Assembly (NCBI GenBank): GCA_902800365.1
Contig: CADCEF010000017.1
Span: 1-64,000, forward strand
Source: an uncultured Prevotella sp.
GTDB lineage: Bacteria > Bacteroidota > Bacteroidia > Bacteroidales > Bacteroidaceae
Direction: 5' to 3'
Length of the DNA: 64,000 nucleotides
Positions 1 through 7,127 of the stretch are shown piece by piece (the stretch's first letter is position 1; each line of letters starts with the position of its first letter). Below the pieces are notes generated by a model, which saw only the letters and a program-made list of their open reading frames with translations, did no database searches and was not told the DNA's origin. Position numbers and translations under genes: made by a program.

Positions 1-1
1 A

Positions 2-202
2 ACGCTTACAGCAGAACAGATTGAGCAGAAGAAGCAGCAGTTGAAGAAACTGGATGCAGAAGCAAAAAAGTTGAGGGACGAACTCGTGGAAGCCGGTGCA
101 TGGCCACTAAGCGACGGTGAACTCGACAATGTGTCGGGAGGAGGATTGTTTTCTAGTCTTTTTGTTGACTGGCCTGTTGACTTCTCTAGTGCATCTGGTT
201 AA
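2..202 (+). CDS. Double-glycine leader peptide, C-terminal part (candidate secreted/RiPP precursor)
   Basis: The reading frame is open from the window edge, with no start codon inside, so this is the last 66 codons of a longer gene. The visible part is a Gln/Lys/Glu-rich helix (residues 4-31), then AWPLSDGELDNVSGG, which matches the LSxxELxxVxGG consensus of double-glycine leaders. In that family a C39 peptidase domain of an ABC exporter cuts after GG and exports the rest. The predicted mature part is only 19 residues, rich in Ser and Phe, with no Cys. A terminator hairpin follows at 257-282. The GG-leader reading is seen directly. Whether the core is a bacteriocin, a signal or a modified peptide is unknown, and the export and modification genes would lie upstream of this window. 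Confidence 0.72.
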   Translation, partial: TLTAEQIEQKKQQLKKLDAEAKKLRDELVEAGAWPLSDGELDNVSGGGLFSSLFVDWPVDFSSASG

Positions 203-218
203 TGACCTGCCAAGGGAC

Positions 219-246
219 AACCTGCCAAGGGACAGGTTCCTGGCAT
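219..246. repeat. Small palindromic repeat GGGACAGG-type
   Basis: Two near copies of tgccaagggacar are followed by the complementary arm cctggca, giving a short palindrome directly after the GG-leader gene. A closely similar palindrome, with ggggacaggtacctgacagg, lies at 8622-8649 directly after the S37-type peptidase gene. Both sit just downstream of stop codons, so this is probably a dispersed 3'-end element. Confidence 0.45.
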
Positions 247-256
247 ACAATAAGAA

Positions 257-282
257 AAGGCTTGCAATCAGATGCAAGCCTT
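257..282 (+). terminator. Intrinsic terminator after GG-leader gene
   Basis: A perfect 10-bp stem (aaggcttgca / tgcaagcctt) with a six-base loop is followed by a T-containing run (attcattt). It is placed to end transcription of the peptide gene at 2-202. Confidence 0.7.
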
Positions 283-367
283 ATTCATTTGTTACGCGCC
301 TACGCAAGAGGTCGCTCCCAGCGCCGTCAGTATCGCCGATGCCAGTGGTTACTTTTTTTTGTTTTTA

Positions 368-400
368 TTTGGTCAGGTCGTGGGAAATGTGTACCTTTGC
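368..400 (+). promoter_or_regulatory. Bacteroidetes promoter for candidate sRNA A
   Basis: TTTGG (368-372) and TACCTTTGC (392-400) are 19 bp apart, the textbook spacing for the Bacteroidetes primary sigma factor. No convincing coding region follows, only a structured stretch ending in a terminator at 557-589. Confidence 0.7.
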
Positions 401-406
401 GGCCGG

Positions 407-589
407 TTAAGGAAAAAATGAAGTCCAATGAATGCTGTGATAGCATGGGGCTTGGTTGATTATTTTAGTTTTTAAGTTGGGTACTGCAGTGGCAGTTAGT
501 TAGTAAGTTAATTTATCATATTAAAACCCCTACTCGGGTTTATTGATTAGTTTTCAGGAGAACTGGCAGTGATGCTCGTTCTCTTTTTG
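407..589 (+). ncRNA. Candidate small RNA A (promoter to terminator, no ORF)
   Basis: A strong promoter is followed by about 180 nt without a plausible gene, containing a short hairpin (aaaccc...gggttt, 525-541), and ends in a stem GAGAAC/GTTCTC with a T-run. The tail (ttgattag then a stem whose loop carries GCAGTGATGCTC) matches the tail of the element at 33854-33937. The GGTTAAGG and GGTTGATTA blocks near its 5' side match as well. The resemblance between two separate loci suggests a small RNA family, not a chance terminator. No known family is recognised. Confidence 0.5.
557..589 (+). terminator. Terminator of candidate sRNA A
   Basis: GGAGAAC and GTTCTC form the stem around the loop tggcagtgatgctc, followed by TTTTTG. 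The loop sequence is shared with the terminator at 33900-33937. Confidence 0.65.
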
Positions 590-773
590 TTTTGACGCCA
601 AAAAACAAGAGAAGTCTTCATTTCTGTATAAAAAAGGTATAGACTTGTAATATTCATCGTTTATGGTGCAATTATACAAACTTTTGGCGAAAGATGCTGC
701 TTTTTCTGAGATTTTTTTGTTAATTTTGCTCGCCAAATGATAGAAGCAGTAGACTTAACAACTAATTATCTAA

Positions 774-803
774 GCCCAGGATCAATTTGTTGGGCTGCTT
801 TCT
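774..803 (+). terminator. Hairpin AGCCCA/TGGGCT
   Basis: A 6-bp stem with a long A/T loop is followed by gctttctt. It is a weak terminator candidate in the stretch before the RteC-like gene. The rest of 590-846 shows nothing codable that I would support. Confidence 0.35.
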
Positions 804-846
804 TAGCTATGGGCGCACGTCTAATCAATTCTCCCGATTAAAATAT

Positions 847-873
847 ATTCGCATCGTTAGTGCGGATGCGAAT
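847..873. promoter_or_regulatory. Perfect 9-bp inverted repeat upstream of RteC-like gene
   Basis: attcgcatc and gatgcgaat are exact reverse complements separated by nine bases, about 100 bp before the start at 974. A TACATATTTGC -7-like box follows at 891-901. The repeat could be an operator or an RNA hairpin; the sequence does not decide. Confidence 0.4.
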
Positions 874-973
874 CTTGTCGGTACATATTTGCGGTATTAG
901 AGATTTCTGATGCCCTTATTTTTTGCGCGCTAATTTCAAGTAACATTATCATACAATTAAAAATTAAAAGATT

Positions 974-1300
974 ATGAAGAATATTAAAATGAATATAAAG
1001 AAAGTAGTAATTAATAACAAGGTTGTAAAGTTGTTCAAGAAGAATCCAAAGTTGACTTGGACGGGTACTCAGGCAGATCTGGTGGAGATTGTGTATTTCG
1101 TGCGCATGACTAGAATGATTAAGAACGATAGAGGACGCGAAGCCACCATGACTGAGCTTACCAAAGCTTTTTTCGATCTGCTCAACGCGAAGGCTCCAAG
1201 CAATCCGACCAAGATTGTAGATAATCTCAAGAAGCGCAAGAAGCCAAAAGAGAAGAGTCTTCTGTACCGAATTCTTAAACTTTTGTATCATAAACATTAG
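974..1300 (+). CDS. Short RteC-like protein
   Basis: This is a 108-residue very basic protein. The central part, KLTWTGTQADLVEIVYFVRM, followed by a helix and a Lys/Arg-rich end, resembles the C-terminal domain of RteC, the regulator of tetracycline-induced excision of Bacteroides conjugative transposons. In full-length RteC (about 275 residues) this domain begins with a similar K-x-W-x-G-s segment. Here the N-terminal domain is missing and no transfer genes are visible. It could therefore be a free-standing DNA-binding or regulatory remnant left by a mobile element, or a distinct small family. The start has an A-rich leader and no clear Shine-Dalgarno, as is usual in this group. The family call is by motif resemblance only. 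Confidence 0.6.
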   Translation: MKNIKMNIKKVVINNKVVKLFKKNPKLTWTGTQADLVEIVYFVRMTRMIKNDRGREATMTELTKAFFDLLNAKAPSNPTKIVDNLKKRKKPKEKSLLYRILKLLYHKH

Positions 1301-1320
1301 CATATGTAATATGGGAGAAA

Positions 1321-1347
1321 AATGGGAGAAAAAACTCCCATTTACTC
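1321..1347 (+). terminator. Hairpin after RteC-like gene
   Basis: aatgggag and ctcccatt form an 8-bp stem around six A residues, followed by tactccctt. It sits 20 bp past the stop codon. The T-run is weak, so termination is likely but not certain. Confidence 0.45.
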
Positions 1348-1349
1348 CC

Positions 1350-1381
1350 TTGACAAAGTTTGAAGAATGTTGTAACTTTGC
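1350..1381 (+). promoter_or_regulatory. Promoter for M15 peptidase leader transcript
   Basis: TTG (1350-1352) and TAACTTTGC (1373-1381) are 20 bp apart. The transcript would start near 1388, about 155 nt before the chosen start of the M15 peptidase gene. Confidence 0.65.
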
Positions 1382-1472
1382 AGCGTGAATCAGTTCACAA
1401 TCAAATAATTACAACTAAATACTTAGCGATTATGAAGCAAACATCTGTATCACATCACTTATTATTAAACTT

Positions 1473-1502
1473 GGGCGCCACCGATAAAGTGGCGCCCTTC
1501 TT
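1473..1502 (+). terminator. Terminator/attenuator hairpin in M15 leader
   Basis: GGGCGCCAC and GTGGCGCCC make a perfect 9-bp GC-rich stem, followed by TTCTT. It lies between the promoter and the M15 gene, so it would stop most transcripts unless read through. An in-frame ATG at 1432 precedes it and could encode a short leader peptide. Confidence 0.6.
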
Positions 1503-1542
1503 AAGGTCGCAATTTACTCAACTAATAAATAAACGTAAAACA

Positions 1543-2049
1543 ATGAAAGAACTATTCAACACAGAAATGCGTCTTTCGGAGCATTTCACGCTTAAAGAAA
1601 TGCTAGTATCTAACAAGGCTGCCAACCACAAGCCACAACCAATTCCAAACATTCCGCTTAAGTGCCACATCACGGCGATGCAGAATCTGGCAGTCAGGTC
1701 GCTTGAGCCGCTGCGAGAGCACCTGGGCCTGCCCATACACGTTAACAGCGGCTATCGCTGCGAGAAGGTGAACAAGCTGGTGGGCGGTGTACCCACATCG
1801 CAGCACCTAAAAGGCGAGGCTGCCGACATAACCATCCCCCGCAGCAGCCGCCCCTTTGCCCACGACACCGATGAACAGGCTGCACGACTGATTTACAGCT
1901 ACGCCAAAGAGTATGCTGAATTCGACCAGCTGATACTGGAGCACAGTGGCACCTCATGGTGGGTTCACATAAGTTGCAAGATTGACTATCTGCGCAACCG
2001 CCACGAGAAACTGATGATTGAGAATGGTAGAACCAAAAAACTTGACTAA
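1543..2049 (+). CDS. M15-type peptidase (phage-style peptidoglycan peptidase)
   Basis: This 168-residue protein carries the zinc-peptidase signature of the M15 D-Ala-D-Ala carboxypeptidase-like family (M15A/M15_3): SQH88-LKGEAAD95 and WVH142-IS supply the metal ligands. The front (LSEHFTLKEML) is the usual opening of the short phage-type enzymes, which cut peptidoglycan cross-bridges. No signal peptide is visible, so release would need lysis or a holin-like partner. The ATG at 1543 is chosen because family members begin just before the LSEHF segment. An in-frame ATG at 1432 would add 37 residues encoded across the GC-rich hairpin and is less likely. The end overlaps the next gene, indicating a shared transcript with the primase-helicase cassette. 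Confidence 0.85.
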   Translation: MKELFNTEMRLSEHFTLKEMLVSNKAANHKPQPIPNIPLKCHITAMQNLAVRSLEPLREHLGLPIHVNSGYRCEKVNKLVGGVPTSQHLKGEAADITIPRSSRPFAHDTDEQAARLIYSYAKEYAEFDQLILEHSGTSWWVHISCKIDYLRNRHEKLMIENGRTKKLD

Positions 2050-2785
2050 AGCGATGGCAAAAGTATTGAGAAATCCCTATGATGAAGGATTCATAATGCT
2101 GAGACGAAATCTATTGTCGCAGCCTGAGATGGTGAACCTAATTAACGAAGAAGGTTGGGCTGGCGTAGGTATCTATGTAGCAATCAATCTGTACCTGTCT
2201 CATTGTGAGGGGGGATGGGGAGCTTATACCGGTAGGCAACTTAGTGCCATAGCTGTGAACGGTAAAAAGCATCGTGGCGATGTGACCAGAGTGATTGAGA
2301 AGTACGGTCTTTTTGTTATCGAAGGTTCCCGATTCACTTCGCATTGGATGCTCTGTCAGCACGGAGTAGATGACGAGAAGTTACGCCATACCCGCGCGCA
2401 TAAAACACGCGCTGGAGAAATAGAAATAGATAAAGAAAAAGAAAATAAAGAAAAAAGCCAGGCTTGCGTGAGTCTTAACGACACGCAGCCTGAAGTGAAC
2501 AACTCCCCCATCGGCCCCTCGGCGTATGAATCGGTCGACAGTGATGGCAAGCGGCATGGCAGTCATGGCGAGCTGGTGCCGTGGTGGGCTCCGCCTCAGA
2601 CCGACGTGTATCGTGCATGGAGCATACTGAGAGAAGGCTGGGTGCCACTGAGTAAATACGATACTCAGGCAGAGACAGATGGCAGAAACGATATGCAGCC
2701 CGAGGACTTCATGATGAAGACGGCATGGGAGAAGCTTGACGAATCAGAACAATACAGAATACAGGATTATGCAAAACGAAAATAA
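2024..2785 (+). CDS. DUF4373 / Lin1244-type phage replication-associated protein
   Basis: This is a 253-residue protein. Residues about 15-115 look like the Lin1244/Lin1753 (DUF4373) fold: an alternating helix-rich segment with GWAGVGIYVAINLYLS, found in phage and mobile-element replication modules, where it is thought to bind DNA. A highly charged Glu/Lys linker follows (near residues 128-138), then a Trp-rich C-terminal part. The start overlaps the end of the M15 peptidase by 26 nt. A second ATG at 2054 is also possible, and a TTG lies at 2018. The gene overlaps the primase-helicase start by 17 nt, which argues for translational coupling. The family assignment rests on general resemblance and position, not on a catalytic motif. 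Confidence 0.55.
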   Translation: MVEPKNLTKAMAKVLRNPYDEGFIMLRRNLLSQPEMVNLINEEGWAGVGIYVAINLYLSHCEGGWGAYTGRQLSAIAVNGKKHRGDVTRVIEKYGLFVIEGSRFTSHWMLCQHGVDDEKLRHTRAHKTRAGEIEIDKEKENKEKSQACVSLNDTQPEVNNSPIGPSAYESVDSDGKRHGSHGELVPWWAPPQTDVYRAWSILREGWVPLSKYDTQAETDGRNDMQPEDFMMKTAWEKLDESEQYRIQDYAKRK

Positions 2786-4673
2786 CTTTAAGCCCCTGAA
2801 GAAATGGGAGCAAACCGGTACGGGCTACTATATAGTGCCCATAAGCGAGCTTGACGTTAAAGGAGTAAAAACCGACGGAGAGAACGGGCCCGACCTAAAA
2901 GCGCTTGGCAAGAATATAGTGCGCTGCCGATGCCCAGACTGCTCCGACAGCCGTAAGCACAAGGATGAGTATTGCACGAGGCTCGACATGACTACCGGTA
3001 TGGGCAAGTGTTTCAACTGCGGATTCCGTTTCATCATCAGCTCAAAGGTGGGCGACTACAACAAGAAGCGCGGATTCCAGAAAAAGAAATTCAAGCTGCC
3101 CGATACCAGCAAGCTGATGCCTCTAGACTGTGTGGCAATGGACTATCTGCTAAAGCGCAAGATACAACCACAAACAGCTAGTAGTGTAGGCGTGCGTTCG
3201 GCAAGGCGGGTGTTCAGCGGCAGCAGTATTGAGCGCTCGTGCCTGGCATTCACTTATTGCGAGGGCACAAAGGTGGTAAACATCCAGTACAAGAGTACCA
3301 GCAAGGATTTCTCGATCGAGAACGACTGCGAGCTTATTCCCTGGAACATAGATGCCGCACTGGGTCAGGAGAGTTTAATCATTACCGAGGGCATGATGGA
3401 CGCTCTGGCGCTTATGGAGTGCGGGTTCGACAATGTGATATCAGTGCCTAACGGGGCCGAGAGCGATGTGCGCTGTTTCGACCGATTCCGCTATAGTCAT
3501 CTCGACCAGATACGCACATTCTATCTGGCTGGCGACATGGATGAGCCGGGCGTGGAACTGCGCGAGAAACTGGCAATGTATTTTGGCGAGGCGCGATGCC
3601 GAATTGTGGAGTGGCGCGTAGAAGATGATATGGCCAAGGATGCCAACGAGATGCTGATGATCCACGGCGTGGATGCTGTGCTGCAGTGCATAAACCACTC
3701 GCAGCCCTGCCCTATCATCGGCGTGGAGACTGTCGACGACTATCGTGAGCGCGCCAAGCAGATATGGGAACACGGCATAGAACCGGGCAAGACGGTTGGT
3801 TGGGGCGACTTCGACAGCCACATACAGTTTGAGCTGGGCCGCTCGGTGATAATAGTTGGCGAGCCTAACACGGGTAAGAGCACCTTTGCCGACGACCTGA
3901 TACTGAACCTGGCTCTGCAGCACGGATGGAAGGCTGCCCTCTACTCGCCCGAGATGTTCCCACCCGAGCGCCACATCGACCGACTGGCCACCACCATAGC
4001 AGGCCGCAAGTTCCGCAAGGAGCAGATAACAACCGAGCGTGGCGTTGACTATCACAAGCCGCAGATACCAGAGCGCATGGCCGACCACATTCTCGACTGG
4101 CTGAGTGAGAATATTTTCTTTGTAACGGAGAATTCTGGGCGCACCATCCACAAGCTGCTGCATCGTGCCGAACAACTACAGATGCGCTACGGCATAAAGC
4201 AACTGCTGCTAGACCCGTTTAACTACATTCAGCTGCCCGAGGGTGCCAAGAGCGACACAATGAAGATAGGCGACATACTGGCCGAGATAGAGCTGTTTGC
4301 ACATCGCACCGGATTGCTGGTGTTTGTGATAGTTCACCCAGCCAAGCTGCAGAAGGGCGAGAAGATTGATTCGCTCTATAATGCCAGCGGATCGGCTGAG
4401 TTCCGCAACCGTGCTGACTACGGCCTGGTGCTTGTGAACGACGATGAGCATAACCCCTCGAACACTCTGCACAGGCTAAAGATTATTGTGGATAAGGTTC
4501 GTGATGATGCGATGGGTCATAAGGGTGTGTGCTACCTGTCGTTCGATGCTCGCAACTACCGTCATGGCATAGTTCAGCCAGTATATAGTAATGGCTCGGT
4601 TGTAAAGCTCAACATGCTCGACATAAGTTCGCACTGCTGGCTAGACCAAGCCGAACAAATAGAGATTTTCTAA
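2769..4673 (+). CDS. Primase-helicase (zinc finger, TOPRIM, DnaB-type helicase)
   Basis: This 634-residue protein has the layout of bifunctional T7 gp4-like replicases. It has a zinc finger C55-PDC58...C81-FNC84, a TOPRIM domain with IITEG (Glu207) and AGDMDEPG (Asp256, Asp258), and a RecA-like helicase domain with Walker A GEPNTGKST at 364-372. Such proteins lay RNA primers and unwind DNA for phages, plasmids and integrated elements. The ATG at 2769 overlaps the upstream stop; the longer frame starting at 2736 would begin inside the previous gene and lacks support. The cassette of M15 peptidase, DUF4373 and primase-helicase points to a mobile-element remnant. No integrase, capsid or terminase gene is visible nearby, so it may be immobile or domesticated. 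Confidence 0.88.
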   Translation: MQNENNFKPLKKWEQTGTGYYIVPISELDVKGVKTDGENGPDLKALGKNIVRCRCPDCSDSRKHKDEYCTRLDMTTGMGKCFNCGFRFIISSKVGDYNKKRGFQKKKFKLPDTSKLMPLDCVAMDYLLKRKIQPQTASSVGVRSARRVFSGSSIERSCLAFTYCEGTKVVNIQYKSTSKDFSIENDCELIPWNIDAALGQESLIITEGMMDALALMECGFDNVISVPNGAESDVRCFDRFRYSHLDQIRTFYLAGDMDEPGVELREKLAMYFGEARCRIVEWRVEDDMAKDANEMLMIHGVDAVLQCINHSQPCPIIGVETVDDYRERAKQIWEHGIEPGKTVGWGDFDSHIQFELGRSVIIVGEPNTGKSTFADDLILNLALQHGWKAALYSPEMFPPERHIDRLATTIAGRKFRKEQITTERGVDYHKPQIPERMADHILDWLSENIFFVTENSGRTIHKLLHRAEQLQMRYGIKQLLLDPFNYIQLPEGAKSDTMKIGDILAEIELFAHRTGLLVFVIVHPAKLQKGEKIDSLYNASGSAEFRNRADYGLVLVNDDEHNPSNTLHRLKIIVDKVRDDAMGHKGVCYLSFDARNYRHGIVQPVYSNGSVVKLNMLDISSHCWLDQAEQIEIF

Positions 4674-4680
4674 TGTTTTA

Positions 4681-4722
4681 ATGTTTAATCTTTAATGTTT
4701 AATCTTTAATGTTTAATCTTTA
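4681..4722 (+). repeat. Three exact 14-bp tandem repeats before zinc-ribbon gene
   Basis: atgtttaatcttta occurs three times without a break. The ATG of the next gene is exactly where a fourth copy would start. Related tttaatgtttaatc spacers occur at 31756-31780 and, in reverse orientation, at 28366-28392, always between genes. Confidence 0.8.
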
Positions 4723-4926
4723 ATGGAAACAATGCAATGCACGAAGTGCGGCGAATGGCTGCCGCGCAGCAAATTAGAACTCATGAAGACTGGCACGCGC
4801 CGGCGCGTTTGCAACCACTGCAAGTGGCTGTACTACGTAAAGCCCAGTCGCGATCGTGCCATCCTCCGCGAGCTGGAACTACGACGATGTCATGTCGAGC
4901 GTAGTCGAGACATCTCAAAAGCATAG
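4723..4926 (+). CDS. Small zinc-ribbon protein
   Basis: This 67-residue protein has two CxxC pairs (CTKC at residues 5-8 and CNHC at 31-34) and a basic stretch, the pattern of a zinc ribbon that may bind nucleic acid. It follows the primase-helicase by 49 bp and probably belongs to that cassette. The last dozen residues (CHVERSRDISKA) are not native-looking. They are the translation of the dispersed repeat that begins at 4888, as seen in many Bacteroidetes genes whose ends run into that repeat, so the original protein was probably about 55 residues long. No specific family is recognised. Confidence 0.6.
   Translation: METMQCTKCGEWLPRSKLELMKTGTRRRVCNHCKWLYYVKPSRDRAILRELELRRCHVERSRDISKA
4888..4916. 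repeat. Dispersed repeat, short copy R1
   Basis: gatgtcatgtcgagcgtag followed by tcgagacatc is a small palindromic version of the repeat family seen at 8690, 10901, 11856, 14721, 19541 and 21660. It provides the 3' end of the zinc-ribbon gene. Confidence 0.75.
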
Positions 4927-4960
4927 CTTTCGCCCCCCGAAACCATAGCTTTTGAACTGT

Positions 4961-5002
4961 AAAAGCATAGCTTTCATCTGGCGAAAGCTATGCTTTAATT
5001 TT
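4961..5002. terminator. Bidirectional terminator
   Basis: aaagcatagctttc and gaaagctatgcttt form a perfect 14-bp stem with a 7-base loop and T-rich flanks on both strands. It ends the plus-strand primase cassette and the minus-strand lipoprotein gene at 5006. Partial copies of the same arm lie at 4917-4952. Confidence 0.85.
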
Positions 5003-5005
5003 TAA

Positions 5006-7093
5006 TCAATCGGCGGTGACGGTGAAGCCCTCGCGGGTTGTTACTTTGCGATCATCGCAACGCCAATGGATGGTGAACTTCTTGATGCCCCACGACTTGG
5101 CGTAACTCTGCAGGATGTCGATGTTATTGCCCATGATGTCCTTCGACCTCTTAACAACAAAACCAATGGTGTTAAGACTGGTGGCAGTCTTGTCGGCTAT
5201 CTTGAAGTTGCTGGCATACAGGTCGGGGAATGCATTGCGGATGTTAGACTCAAGCTCGCCCTGAGCACCTACAACTGGCGATGCTGCCCACTCATCGATG
5301 GTGACATACATGCGCCACGACTGCATGGCTCGGTTAGGCTCTATGAGATCTTGTGAATAGGTGGTTCCGCCATCTTTGTCGTAAACGTATTTGTTTGCAG
5401 CATTCTTATAGCCATCCTGAACCTTATGTACAAACAATAAAGCAGCAGTTTCTGGAGTTGACGTGATGTTAACGGTGTACTGTTTTGCTGGATTATCAAC
5501 CGACCAGCATATCTCCTGACAAACATCGGCATCGTTAATCAGGATTGCGGCAGGCGTCTGATGACAGTAGTAGATTCTGCTGCCCACATTCTCATAATAC
5601 TTAGGCAGAGCTCCGGTATAAGTCCACGTAACTTTAGTATCCTTGGTGTTCTTCTTTACGCCCAGCTCCTTGTTGGATTGCTGCATGCCAATAGAGAACG
5701 AGCTGCCGGTAGTGGTGCCCACCGAGTAGCTACCACCAACGCTTATACTGCCCATAGGTCCGCTCATATTGGCTCCGCCACTGGCACCCCATGAGATGCC
5801 GACAGTTTCACTCTGAGAGTACGACGAGCCCGTAGATACGGTGGTGTTTGCAGTGTTATTGTCGGTATTAGGTGCCGATGCTTCCAGGTGTATGCTGCCG
5901 TCGCCCGAAAGATTCATCGAGGTTTCGTACTTCGAGAGGAATGCACCAAACCAGTTGTTGAATTCGCCGAAGTTGGTGGCATCCCACCATGTGTTTGACT
6001 TGCTAACTGGGTAGAATATCTTCAAACCATCCTGTTCACCCATGCAGAGGGTGACGTTCTGCTTAAGATAGTAGTAATCCTTATTGGTTTCCATGTTGTG
6101 TACTCCCCACGAACTTACCTTCATTTTTACGCGGTTGTAGCGTATCCTAGAGCGGTTGTCCCAGGCTATAAATTTAATATTGCCGGTGAAGGTGAATGTC
6201 TCGCTGGCATCCATCAGCTCGTTGATGTTTGTAGTGCCTGTGCCGCGAGTCATGGCGCGGGCAGCGGCAGCCTCCTGAGTCTTCTCGGTGTCGTTGAGCC
6301 ACTCAGCAGCTGCATCGGCCATCATACCGCTGATGGCGGGTGTACGCTCGGATTTACCGGTCACAGCCTGTTCCTCGGTAGTATTGCCTTCTTCATCGCT
6401 CTCGCTTACATAAGATGTGAACTCCTCCTCAAACGGGGCCTGCATAAAGTAGTCGTTCGGGCCCAGGATAATCATCTCAGCAAAGGGGGCGTCATCATCA
6501 TCGCTTTCGCCCCTGGTTCTGGCTACATTCTTCATGGTGGCCATACGTGTCTTCAAACGTTCAACTTGTTGCGAACTACGTGCAGAAGCAGCGGCCTCGT
6601 CGCTTGACACATCGAACATTTGCTCAAAGAATTCCTCTTCAAGTGTAAGCAGTGTATATAAAAAAGTAAGTGCAAATACGCCGGCCTGCTTGGTATTTGG
6701 AGTTGTTAAGCAAACGTAGCCGCCTTTCATGGCGAGTCGGGCTGCATCTTTCATAACCTCAAGACCATTCTGTTCTTCAAAATTGTCGAACAAGCTGCCT
6801 GGAATAACCATCATTCGCGTGTCGGCATCAACGCTGGCAGTAGTCTTTGGCAAGCGCTTTACGAGTGCTGCCGCAGTGCTTCCATCTTCGATAGTGCCAA
6901 GAACGGCAGTGGGCAGATTTGCTGTCACCGTAACGCTCATCTGGTCGGTAGTGGGCTCAGTTTGAGTGATGGTTTCAGTAATGCTTGATGAGTCTGGATA
7001 AACAGAATTATCGCTCTCTACACACGATGAAACACTCACGCCTGCAGCTATAGTCAGGGCGAGTGAAAAATAACTAAAAATTCTTTTTTTCAT
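5006..7093 (-). CDS. Large lipoprotein resembling leukocidin-type pore-forming proteins
   Basis: This is a 695-residue protein. The N-terminus is a lipoprotein signal (MKKRIFSYFSLALTIAAG, then VSSC), so it is exported and lipidated. An acidic, Ala-rich region fills the first half. From about residue 310 the pattern NRVKMKVSSWGVHNMETNKD, then a long Ser/Thr/Gly alternating segment (SYSQSETVGISWGASGG and repeats), then a Trp/Tyr-rich part, resembles the beta-sandwich and amphipathic pre-stem of the leukocidin/hemolysin family. That likeness is a pattern judgement, not a search result. It could act on other cells or be a structural surface protein. The ATG at 7093 is chosen for the signal peptide. 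The gene is divergent from the S37-type peptidase and has its own TATATTTGC promoter. Confidence 0.6.
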   Translation of the reverse strand: MKKRIFSYFSLALTIAAGVSVSSCVESDNSVYPDSSSITETITQTEPTTDQMSVTVTANLPTAVLGTIEDGSTAAALVKRLPKTTASVDADTRMMVIPGSLFDNFEEQNGLEVMKDAARLAMKGGYVCLTTPNTKQAGVFALTFLYTLLTLEEEFFEQMFDVSSDEAAASARSSQQVERLKTRMATMKNVARTRGESDDDDAPFAEMIILGPNDYFMQAPFEEEFTSYVSESDEEGNTTEEQAVTGKSERTPAISGMMADAAAEWLNDTEKTQEAAAARAMTRGTGTTNINELMDASETFTFTGNIKFIAWDNRSRIRYNRVKMKVSSWGVHNMETNKDYYYLKQNVTLCMGEQDGLKIFYPVSKSNTWWDATNFGEFNNWFGAFLSKYETSMNLSGDGSIHLEASAPNTDNNTANTTVSTGSSYSQSETVGISWGASGGANMSGPMGSISVGGSYSVGTTTGSSFSIGMQQSNKELGVKKNTKDTKVTWTYTGALPKYYENVGSRIYYCHQTPAAILINDADVCQEICWSVDNPAKQYTVNITSTPETAALLFVHKVQDGYKNAANKYVYDKDGGTTYSQDLIEPNRAMQSWRMYVTIDEWAASPVVGAQGELESNIRNAFPDLYASNFKIADKTATSLNTIGFVVKRSKDIMGNNIDILQSYAKSWGIKKFTIHWRCDDRKVTTREGFTVTAD

Positions 7094-7127
7094 GTTCGTT
7101 TCTGTCAAAAAAGTTAATATATCTGCT

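Noticed and set aside
117..459. Two open frames after the GG-leader gene
   Set aside because: They cross the terminator at 257-282 and the promoter at 368-400, have no usual start context and no family pattern.
554..736. 60-residue minus-strand open frame
   Set aside because: It reads antisense over the candidate sRNA terminator, with no promoter box or recognisable motif; coding is not supported.
857..1303. Minus-strand frame of 148 residues opposite the RteC-like gene
   Set aside because: It is antisense to a better gene, with biased Leu/Ile content typical of a shadow frame.
1432..1542. 37-residue N-terminal extension of the M15 peptidase
   Set aside because: It would be encoded across a perfect terminator hairpin, and family proteins start at the later ATG; kept only as a possible leader peptide.
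1543..4926. Complete prophage
   Set aside because: No integrase, terminase, portal, capsid or tail gene is seen; only a replication-type cassette can be supported.
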